The notes below the pieces were generated by a model that saw only the letters and a list, made by a program, of their open reading frames with translations, did no database searches and was not told the DNA's origin. This document shows positions 1 to 5,854 of a stretch of DNA of 7,643 nucleotides, piece after piece. Position 1 is the first letter of the stretch. Every line of letters starts with the position of its first letter. A program made the position numbers and the translations under genes. The stretch comes from Methylacidiphilum sp. (GTDB taxonomy: Bacteria > Verrucomicrobiota > Verrucomicrobiia > CAIQCK01): assembly GCA_020718125.1 (NCBI GenBank), contig DYDC01000125.1:1-7643 (forward strand), in the 5' to 3' direction.

Positions 1-53
1 GGCTATTCTCGACCGTCCCTTTCGGGACTTGGCGCGTGTGTCAAGTTGCGCCC
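1..53 (+). repeat. Left arm of a 53-bp inverted repeat flanking the operon
   Basis: Bases 1-53 match the reverse complement of bases 7580-7632 at 52 of 53 positions. The only difference is position 37 (T here; the other copy reads G in this orientation). Base 54 no longer matches. The repeat starts at the first base of the window, so it may extend to the left. It contains two potential stem-loops: GTCCC (15-19) with GGGAC (24-28) around a 4-base loop, and GGCGC (31-35) with GCGCC (48-52) around a 12-base loop. It carries no coding signal and ends 27 bases before the putative mreB -35 box. Whether it is a dispersed genomic repeat cannot be decided from this window. Confidence 0.9.
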
Positions 54-61
54 GGGAACCC

Positions 62-74
62 ATGCGGGCCGCAT
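62..74. promoter_or_regulatory. 13-bp palindrome upstream of the mreB promoter (possible operator)
   Basis: ATGCGG (62-67) and CCGCAT (69-74) form a perfect 6-bp inverted repeat around a single central G. It lies 6 bases upstream of the putative -35 box. A second perfect palindrome, GACGCGTC (83-90), overlaps that -35 box. Two dyads at a promoter are compatible with binding of a dimeric regulator, but no known operator consensus is recognised, and short GC-rich palindromes also arise by chance. Confidence 0.3.
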
Positions 75-80
75 ATCCCC

Positions 81-110
81 TTGACGCGTCGGGTGGTTGC
101 ACGTTACAAA
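81..110 (+). promoter_or_regulatory. Putative sigma70-type promoter of the mreB-rng operon
   Basis: TTGACG at 81-86 matches the -35 consensus at 5 of 6 positions. TACAAA at 105-110 matches the -10 consensus TATAAT at 4 of 6, with an 18-base spacer. Transcription would begin near 117 and leave a leader of about 105 bases before the mreB ATG. The leader can form small hairpins, for example GGCTG (177-181) with CAGCC (187-191). No other convincing promoter was seen upstream of mreB. The call rests on consensus matching alone. Confidence 0.4.
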
Positions 111-221
111 ACACGTAGCGGTATTTTGCCCGCAGGGCGAATGTGGTCGGCACGCGGGCGCTGCGGGGTGCTCCATGGCTGGCGCACAGCCGCAGGCCGT
201 TGACGCCGACCGCACGACAGC

Positions 222-1253
222 ATGTTCAATATACTCTTAGGCCTGTTCTCGAACGACATCGGGATTGATTTAGGCACTGCCAACTCATTGGTTTACGTCA
301 AGGATCGCGGCATTGTGTTGCGCGAGCCGAGCGTGGTCGCCATCCAGGCGGGCACGAACAATGTGTTGGCGGTGGGCGAGGAGGCCAAGCGGATGCTCGG
401 CCGCACTCCCGGCAACATTGTGGCCATCCGCCCGATGAAGGATGGCGTGATTGCCGATTTCGAGATCACGGAGAGCATGCTGCGCTACTTCATCCGCAAG
501 GTCCACAACCGTCGTTCAATGGTGGCGCCGCGGGTGATTGTGGCTGTGCCGTCAGGGATTACAGAGGTGGAGAAGCGGGCGGTGAAAGACTCGGCGACGC
601 ACGCCGGCGCCCGCAAGGTTTACTTGATTGAAGAACCGATGGCCGCGGCGATCGGCGTTGGCCTGCCGGTGCAGGAACCGGCAGGGAACATGATCGTCGA
701 TATTGGCGGAGGCACGACCGAGGTCGCCCTGATCTCGCTGGCTGGCGTGGTGTTCAGCCGCAGCATCCGGGTGGCTGGTGATGAGCTGGATGAGGCGATC
801 GTCCAGTATATGAAACGTGCCTATAACTTGATGGTCGGCGAACGCACATCAGAGGATATCAAGATTCGGATCGGTTCGGCGTATCCGCTGGAGCAGGAGT
901 TGACGATGGAAGTGAAGGGGCGGGACTTGGTGGCAGGGCTGCCGAAGACCTTGACGGTGACCTCGCAAGAGGTCCGCGAAGCCATTTTGGAACCGGTTTC
1001 CCAAATCGTCGAGAGCGTCCGCATCGCGTTGGAACGTTGTCCGCCGGAACTGGCCGCGGATCTTGTGGATCGTGGCGTTGTATTGGCTGGCGGCGGCGCG
1101 TTGCTTCGCGGCATTGACACGCTTCTGGCCGAAGAAACCGGCCTGCCTGTCCACATAGCCGACGACCCGCTCAGCGCGGTGGCCGAAGGCACCGGACGCG
1201 TGCTGAACGAGCTTCACTTCCTCGAAAAGATTTCTTCCGATCATCGAACATAG
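222..1253 (+). CDS. mreB: Rod shape-determining protein MreB (bacterial actin)
   Basis: This 343-residue protein is full length for MreB, an ATP-dependent actin homologue that forms membrane-bound filaments and orients the cell-elongation machinery. Residues 1-10 (MFNILLGLFS) resemble the N-terminal amphipathic membrane-binding segment. The phosphate-1 motif DIGIDLGTANS is at 12-22. EEPMAAAIG (137-145) carries the candidate catalytic glutamate. The phosphate-2 motif DIGGGTTE is at 160-167, and the adenosine motif VVLAGGGALLRGID at 286-299. The ATG at 222 is chosen because homologues start in the same place relative to the first motif. No Shine-Dalgarno sequence precedes it. It is the first gene of the operon and is separated from mreC by 112 bases, which would allow expression different from that of the downstream genes. 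Confidence 0.97.
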   Translation: MFNILLGLFSNDIGIDLGTANSLVYVKDRGIVLREPSVVAIQAGTNNVLAVGEEAKRMLGRTPGNIVAIRPMKDGVIADFEITESMLRYFIRKVHNRRSMVAPRVIVAVPSGITEVEKRAVKDSATHAGARKVYLIEEPMAAAIGVGLPVQEPAGNMIVDIGGGTTEVALISLAGVVFSRSIRVAGDELDEAIVQYMKRAYNLMVGERTSEDIKIRIGSAYPLEQELTMEVKGRDLVAGLPKTLTVTSQEVREAILEPVSQIVESVRIALERCPPELAADLVDRGVVLAGGGALLRGIDTLLAEETGLPVHIADDPLSAVAEGTGRVLNELHFLEKISSDHRT

Positions 1254-1280
1254 CGTCGGTCCCACCGGCTGACGCGGTTT

Positions 1281-1328
1281 CCCGCCTGAAGATCGGTGGA
1301 TCGCCCGCCTGAGAGGCGCGAGAGCCTC
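1281..1328 (+). promoter_or_regulatory. Direct repeat and alternative hairpins in the mreB-mreC spacer
   Basis: CCCGCCTGA occurs twice, at 1281-1289 and 1304-1312 (period 23). The second copy starts a hairpin, CGCCT (1306-1310) with AGGCG (1314-1318). The same GAGGC (1313-1317) can instead pair with GCCTC at 1324-1328, so two mutually exclusive stems are possible. No U-tract follows, so this is not a canonical intrinsic terminator. A role in mRNA processing or in setting the MreB:MreC ratio is inference. Confidence 0.35.
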
Positions 1329-1331
1329 CTT

Positions 1332-1353
1332 GGTCCCGGTGTGTGCCGGGGCC
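1332..1353 (+). promoter_or_regulatory. Stable hairpin just upstream of the mreC start
   Basis: GGTCCCGG (1332-1339) pairs with CCGGGGCC (1346-1353) to give an 8-bp stem with one G-U wobble and a 6-base loop. It ends 12 bases before the mreC ATG at 1366. It lacks a downstream T-run, which argues against a Rho-independent terminator. Its position suits control of mreC translation or protection of a processed 5' end, but the sequence does not show which. Confidence 0.45.
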
Positions 1354-1365
1354 CTCGAAAGACGA

Positions 1366-2172
1366 ATGTTACAACGACGTTATCTGGCCGCGATCGGGCT
1401 GATCATCCTGAGCCTGCTGCTCTATTTTGCCGTGCCGGTCGGACCGTCGTTGAAGTTGAAGATGATTGCCACACGGGTCTTCTCGCCAGTGCTCCGGCTG
1501 GGTGCCGCCCTGCGAGCCACGTGGGACGGTGCCCGGCACGAACTCCAGTCGCGGGGAGTCATGTTGGAGGAGAACCGGCAATTGCGCGAGAAGCTCGCCC
1601 TGCAAATGCAGGAAGGGTTGCGAGCGCAGGAACTGGAGGATGAAAACCGGCGGCTGCGCGAGATGGTCGGATTCCGGCAGGCCAACCCGACGCGGCTCTG
1701 TGCGGCGCACGTCATTGGCCGCGACCCGTCGAGTTGGTGGAAGACGGTGTTCATTGACGCGGGCAGCGCGCAGGGGGTGCAGCCCAACCGCGCGGTGATC
1801 ACGCCGGCTGGGCTGGTGGGCAAGACGATCTCGGTGACACACGCCAGCGCGTGCGTGTTGCTGGTCGTGGACCCGAACTGCAAGGTGTCCGCGCGCGTGG
1901 AGAGGACCCGCGACCTTGGCATCGTGGAAGGCATCTACACGGGGCTTGGCAGCGAGCCGGGTTGCCGCATCGAGTTCATCAACCGGGATGCGAAGATCGA
2001 GGCCTTCAGCGCGGTCATCACCAGCGGCCTCGGTGGCGTGTTTCCGAAGGGCATCCGCATCGGCAGCCTGGAGCGGGCGCCGGCCAGCGAGTCGGGCCTC
2101 TACAAGGGCGCGCGCCTCCGTCCATCGGCGGACCTGGAGCGGATCGAGGAAGTGTTTGTGATCCTGAACTGA
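1366..2172 (+). CDS. mreC: Rod shape-determining protein MreC
   Basis: This 268-residue MreC is a bitopic inner-membrane protein whose periplasmic part contacts PBP2 and helps switch on RodA-PBP2. A short cytoplasmic start (MLQRR) is followed by one transmembrane helix (about 6-25), a Glu/Arg/Leu-rich coiled coil (about 56-102), and the beta-barrel domain with family motifs VIGRDPSSWW (116-125), DAGSAQGV (131-138), GLVGK (149-153), TSGLGGVFPKG (219-229) and RPSADLERIEEV (252-263). It is shorter than E. coli MreC (about 367 residues) because it ends at the core domain. The frame is open upstream to a TTG at 1330, but the ATG at 1366 puts the membrane helix at the usual distance and avoids translating the hairpin. 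Its stop lies one base before mreD. Confidence 0.96.
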   Translation: MLQRRYLAAIGLIILSLLLYFAVPVGPSLKLKMIATRVFSPVLRLGAALRATWDGARHELQSRGVMLEENRQLREKLALQMQEGLRAQELEDENRRLREMVGFRQANPTRLCAAHVIGRDPSSWWKTVFIDAGSAQGVQPNRAVITPAGLVGKTISVTHASACVLLVVDPNCKVSARVERTRDLGIVEGIYTGLGSEPGCRIEFINRDAKIEAFSAVITSGLGGVFPKGIRIGSLERAPASESGLYKGARLRPSADLERIEEVFVILN

Positions 2173-2173
2173 C

Positions 2174-2683
2174 ATGACGATCTGGTTTCTAATCGCCGCA
2201 GCGGCCGTGGCCATGGGAATTCAATGTTCCCTCGGCCCCGTGTTCAACATTGGCGGCGCGAAGCTTGACCTGATGCCGGCGATCGTGCTCTACGCGGCGT
2301 TGACGGGTTCGTGGCGGCAGACGATGGGGGCGGCAGTGGTCGCAGCGTTCCTGCTGGATACGCCGTCGTTTGCCCGGCTCGGCCTGAGCGTGCCGCCGCT
2401 GATCATCGTGGGGCTTGTGGTGAACCACTTTCAGAAGCTGCTCTATCGCGACCACCTGATTGTGCAGTGCGGTTTTGCCGCGGCCTTCTCGCTTGCTGCT
2501 TCGATCTGGACGTGGCTCACGCTGCAACTCAGCGACGCGCCGCTGCCGATGAGCTTGGGCGTGCTGCTGAAGATCGTGGTGATTGCGGCCCTGGCTTCCG
2601 TGGTGGCGCCGTTGGTGTTCCGGGTGCTGGACCTCTTGCGCCGTTGGCGTCGTTATGGGCCTGTGAACGTGGAGACCTTTTAG
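2174..2683 (+). CDS. mreD: Rod shape-determining protein MreD
   Basis: This 169-residue, very hydrophobic protein has about five or six membrane-spanning stretches (roughly 2-21, 31-45, 48-62, 72-88, 94-118 and 127-150) and a basic C-terminal tail (LLRRWRR). MreD sequences diverge strongly, so the call rests on size, topology, the LDLMPAIVLYAAL segment (31-43, matching the usual PDL...L region) and position between mreC and mrdA. MreD is an inner-membrane partner of MreC in the Rod complex. Its ATG begins one base after the mreC stop and has no good Shine-Dalgarno sequence, which suggests translational coupling. Its stop codon directly abuts the mrdA ATG. Confidence 0.92.
   Translation: MTIWFLIAAAAVAMGIQCSLGPVFNIGGAKLDLMPAIVLYAALTGSWRQTMGAAVVAAFLLDTPSFARLGLSVPPLIIVGLVVNHFQKLLYRDHLIVQCGFAAAFSLAASIWTWLTLQLSDAPLPMSLGVLLKIVVIAALASVVAPLVFRVLDLLRRWRRYGPVNVETF
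2671..2674 (+). promoter_or_regulatory. Shine-Dalgarno-like site for mrdA inside mreD
   Basis: GGAG ends 9 bases before the mrdA ATG at 2684, within the last codons of mreD. The spacing is good and supports 2684 as the start. With the mreD stop directly next to the ATG, coupled translation is likely. Confidence 0.45.
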
Positions 2684-4630
2684 ATGCGACGCGTTTTCCA
2701 CGAAATCTTTCGACGGGAGGAAGGCCGGCTGACGCTGCTGGCGTTCGTCATGGTGGCGGGGCTGGTGATGATCGGTTCGACGCTGTTCCGCATTCAGGTG
2801 GTGGAAACGGCGGAGTTCGGAGCCGACCAGCAGAAGCAGAGCCAGCGCGTCGTGCGCGTGCCGGCGTTGCGCGGGCGCGTCTTTGACCGGAACGGCGTCT
2901 GCCTCGCGGACAACCGTCCCACGTTCGATGCGGTTCTTTATTTTGAGGAGCTTCACGACGAGTTGCGCGACCGGATTCGCGAGGAGATCCGGCTGCGCGG
3001 CAAGAGGGTGGATGCGGAACGCCGCAACCAACTGCTGGTCCAGCTTGTTCACGAGAAGGCGGATGAGACGGGCCGGTTGTTGCGCGTCACGCCGCGTCTG
3101 AACGACCGCGCCATCCGCGTCCACAACGTGGAGCAGCGGCCGTTGCCTTTCGTGCTCATGGGTGACCTGAACGACACTCAGCATGCCGTTGCGGAAGAAA
3201 ATCGTCCATTGGCGAAAGGGGTGGATATCGAACTGAACTCGGTCCGGCATTACCGCAAAGGCCCGCTCGCCGCGCATCTGCTCGGCTATGTGACCCGCGA
3301 GCGACCGGTGCTTGAGACGGACCTGGGCTTGCCGACCTACATCATGTCGGACATCCGCGGTGTCAGTGGGTTGGAGTTGAAGTTTGACGACGAACTGCGG
3401 GGCAAATCCGGCACGCGCACGATCCTCATCAATGCCGGTGGTTACCGGGAGCGCGAGTTGGGTTATCAACGGCCAACGCCGGGACATGACCTGAAGCTGT
3501 CGTTGGACGCGCGTTATCAGGAGGCGGTCGAGACGGCGCTGGGCGACCACGTGGGGGCGGCAGTGTTGCTTGACCCAAATACGGGCGACGTGCTGGCCAT
3601 GGTGTCGAATCCAGGTTACGACCCGAACCGTTTCGTGGCGGGCATCCGGCAGGAGGAATACGCGGCGTTGCAGCAGAATCCGGACAAGCCGCTGGCGAAC
3701 CGCGCCTGTGCCGAGCACTACGCGCCGGGTTCGACGTTCAAGTTGCTGGTGGCGCTGGCCGGGTTGGAAACGGGGAAATTGTTCCCCGGTTCGACGAGCG
3801 TTTGCACGGGCGAAACCGTGGTGGCCGGCCAGCGAAAGCGGTGCTGGATCAAGTCGAAGGGCGGCGCGCATGGCACGGTGAATCTGCGCGAGGCCATCAA
3901 GCACTCGTGCAACATCTTCTTCTACGAACACGGCGTCGCTACGGGGATACAGGCGATTGTGGCGATGGCGCGGCAGTTCCATCTTGGCGAGGCGACCGGC
4001 ATCGCGTTGCCGCGTGAGGCGCGCGGCCATCTGCCGTTGGTGAAACGTGGCTGGCGGCCTGCGGACACCGCCAATGTGGCGATCGGCCAGGGTGAACTGG
4101 ATACGACGGTGCTGCAGATGGCATGTGTGGCCGCCACCATCGCCAACGGCGGGCGCGTGATGGCGCCACGGTTGGTTGGCAGCATCCATCAGGCTGCAGA
4201 GGATGGAGGGTTGGGACAGGCCGTGGATGGGTTCCCGCCTTGCGAGCGAGGGCGGCTGACCGTGCGGCCGGAGAACCTGCGCGCCGTGCGGGACGGGATG
4301 CTGGCGGTGGTCAACGATCCGGACGGCACGGGCAAGAAAGCGGCCGTGCCGGGCATCAAGGTGGCGGGCAAGACGGGCACGGCGCAGGTGATGGACGCGC
4401 ACAACAACATCATTGGCCACCGCGCATGGTTTGTCAGCTTTGCGCCGTTCGAGAAGCCGCGGTATGCGATGGCGATCCTGCTGGAGGACGGCGATTCGGG
4501 CGGCCAGACAGCCGCGCCGATTGCGGGGCAGGTTTACGCCGCGTTGTTTGGCGTGGATGCAAAGAAAGCGCATGCAACGGCGCGCGCGGCGGCTGCCGCG
4601 GCGAGGGCGGGGCAGAGGAGGGCGCTCTAG
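2684..4630 (+). CDS. mrdA: Penicillin-binding protein 2, elongation-specific class B transpeptidase
   Basis: This 648-residue protein is close to the E. coli PBP2 length (633). PBP2 crosslinks peptidoglycan made by RodA in the periplasm. One N-terminal membrane helix is at about 16-38. The non-catalytic pedestal region follows, including LRGRVFDRNG (62-71) and RGVSGLE (225-231). The transpeptidase domain then carries the three hallmark motifs: STFK at 350-353 with catalytic Ser350, SCN at 408-410, and KTG at 563-565. Cys374, Cys387, His396 and Cys409 are placed like the zinc ligands reported between the first two motifs of PBP2. The C-terminus (about 626-648) is an Ala/Arg-rich, probably disordered tail. 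Its neighbours mreD and rodA confirm the elongation role rather than the divisome FtsI role. Confidence 0.97.
   Translation: MRRVFHEIFRREEGRLTLLAFVMVAGLVMIGSTLFRIQVVETAEFGADQQKQSQRVVRVPALRGRVFDRNGVCLADNRPTFDAVLYFEELHDELRDRIREEIRLRGKRVDAERRNQLLVQLVHEKADETGRLLRVTPRLNDRAIRVHNVEQRPLPFVLMGDLNDTQHAVAEENRPLAKGVDIELNSVRHYRKGPLAAHLLGYVTRERPVLETDLGLPTYIMSDIRGVSGLELKFDDELRGKSGTRTILINAGGYRERELGYQRPTPGHDLKLSLDARYQEAVETALGDHVGAAVLLDPNTGDVLAMVSNPGYDPNRFVAGIRQEEYAALQQNPDKPLANRACAEHYAPGSTFKLLVALAGLETGKLFPGSTSVCTGETVVAGQRKRCWIKSKGGAHGTVNLREAIKHSCNIFFYEHGVATGIQAIVAMARQFHLGEATGIALPREARGHLPLVKRGWRPADTANVAIGQGELDTTVLQMACVAATIANGGRVMAPRLVGSIHQAAEDGGLGQAVDGFPPCERGRLTVRPENLRAVRDGMLAVVNDPDGTGKKAAVPGIKVAGKTGTAQVMDAHNNIIGHRAWFVSFAPFEKPRYAMAILLEDGDSGGQTAAPIAGQVYAALFGVDAKKAHATARAAAAAARAGQRRAL
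4616..4621 (+). promoter_or_regulatory. Shine-Dalgarno site for rodA, within the end of mrdA
   Basis: AGGAGG is the strongest ribosome-binding sequence noticed in the window. It ends 11 bases before the ATG at 4633 and 17 before the next in-frame ATG at 4639, so it favours 4633 as the rodA start. It overlaps the last codons of mrdA. Confidence 0.7.
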
Positions 4631-4632
4631 CA

Positions 4633-5850
4633 ATGACCATGGCGACGGCAAAACCTCGGCGGATATGGCGACGCATCGCATGGCTGCCATTTTTGGCCAT
4701 GCTGGGCTTGACGGTCATGGGCGTGTTCGCGATCTACAGTGCCACCTACCGCGGCGGGGACCAGCCGGTGGCGTCGTTTTACCGGATGCAGATGGCGTGG
4801 ATTGGCGTGGGCCTGTGCGCGTTCGCGCTGGCGACGTTTGTGGATTACCGGCAGATCGGCAAGTGGACGTGGGTGCTGTATTCGCTCTGCGTCGCGCTGC
4901 TGGTGGTTGTGTTGTTGTTTGGCGTTGAGCGATATGGTTCACGGAGCTGGTTGGGCATCAAGGGGCTTGGCATTCAGCCGAGCGAGTTCGCAAAGATCGG
5001 TCTGGCGTTCGCGCTGGCCGATTACTTGAGCAATCCCGACCGCGATGTGCGGAGTTTCAAGTCGGTGCTGGTGTGTCTCGGCATGGTGGGGGGGACGGCG
5101 GTGTTGATCCTGTTGCAGCCGGACCTGGGTTCGACGCTGGTGCTGGCGCCGATGGCGGCGATGATGATGTTTGTGGCGGGTGTCCGGCTGCGGTATTTCG
5201 CGGCGGCGATCACGGCGATTGCGATTCTGGGGGCGGTGTTTTACGTGAACCTGCGCGGTTACGAGACGACGTCGGAGCAATTGCGCGCGGCGGCCAAGGA
5301 TCGCGCGGCTTACGTCCAGCAACTCGACCAGCTTGGCCGGAAGTTCATCTTGAAGCCGTATCAGTGGGAGCGCGTGCTGGTGTTTTTGAACCCGGAGCGC
5401 GATCCCTACGGTTGGGGTTGGAACTTGCGGCAATCGCTGATCGCGGTCGGCTCGGGCGGTTTCTGGGGGAAAGGCTGGCTGCAGGGCACGCAGAACGTGC
5501 TGGGCTTCCTGCCGCGCCAGGTGGCGCCGAATGACTTCATTTTTTCGGTCATCGCGGAGGAGGGCGGGTTCATCTGGTGTCTGTCGGTGTTGGTGGGGTT
5601 CACGGCGCTGTTGTTGAACGGCGTCTGGACGGCCTTGACGGCGTGTGACCGGCTGGGCCGGCTGCTGGCCACGGGCATCACCGTGATGTTGTTCTGTCAC
5701 ATATTTGTAAACATGGGCATGACGGTCGGCGTGGTGCCGATCACCGGCTTGCCGCTGCCGTTGCTGAGCTACGGCGGCTCGTTTGTCGTAAGCACAATGG
5801 TCGCGCTGGGCATCCTGCAGAGCATCCAGGCGCGACGGAAAGCGCATTGA
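4633..5850 (+). CDS. rodA: RodA, SEDS-family peptidoglycan glycosyltransferase
   Basis: This 405-residue polytopic membrane protein polymerises lipid II into glycan strands during elongation, in complex with PBP2. Family motifs include SRSWLGI (103-109), QPSEFAKI (115-122), QPDLGST (162-168), YQWERVLVFLNPERDP (243-258), GSGGFWGKGWLQGTQ (273-287), DFIFSVIAEE (301-310) and the C-terminal GLPLPLLSYGGS (372-383). Asp301 aligns with the essential aspartate of SEDS proteins (E. coli RodA Asp262). Two things are odd. There is an extra hydrophilic stretch at about 211-240. The loop before Asp301 reads LPRQVAPND, two residues longer than the common LPERHTD form and without its histidine. The ATG at 4633 is chosen for its AGGAGG site. 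The frame stays open far upstream across mrdA, but that part is a shadow. Confidence 0.96.
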   Translation: MTMATAKPRRIWRRIAWLPFLAMLGLTVMGVFAIYSATYRGGDQPVASFYRMQMAWIGVGLCAFALATFVDYRQIGKWTWVLYSLCVALLVVVLLFGVERYGSRSWLGIKGLGIQPSEFAKIGLAFALADYLSNPDRDVRSFKSVLVCLGMVGGTAVLILLQPDLGSTLVLAPMAAMMMFVAGVRLRYFAAAITAIAILGAVFYVNLRGYETTSEQLRAAAKDRAAYVQQLDQLGRKFILKPYQWERVLVFLNPERDPYGWGWNLRQSLIAVGSGGFWGKGWLQGTQNVLGFLPRQVAPNDFIFSVIAEEGGFIWCLSVLVGFTALLLNGVWTALTACDRLGRLLATGITVMLFCHIFVNMGMTVGVVPITGLPLPLLSYGGSFVVSTMVALGILQSIQARRKAH

Positions 5851-5854
5851 AACA

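Noticed and set aside
1330..1365. Longer mreC starting at the TTG at 1330
   Set aside because: It would add 12 residues translated through the hairpin. The ATG at 1366 gives the usual distance to the membrane helix.
4123..4632. Upstream extension of rodA by 170 codons overlapping mrdA
   Set aside because: The extension is Gly/Arg-rich, out of frame with the transpeptidase domain it overlaps, and unlike any RodA. The AGGAGG site supports 4633.
2189..4690. Long open frame of 833 codons on the minus strand, antisense to mreD and mrdA
   Set aside because: Its translation is dominated by His, Arg and Gln with no recognisable domain. It exactly shadows genes with clear family motifs, and long antisense frames are common in GC-rich DNA.
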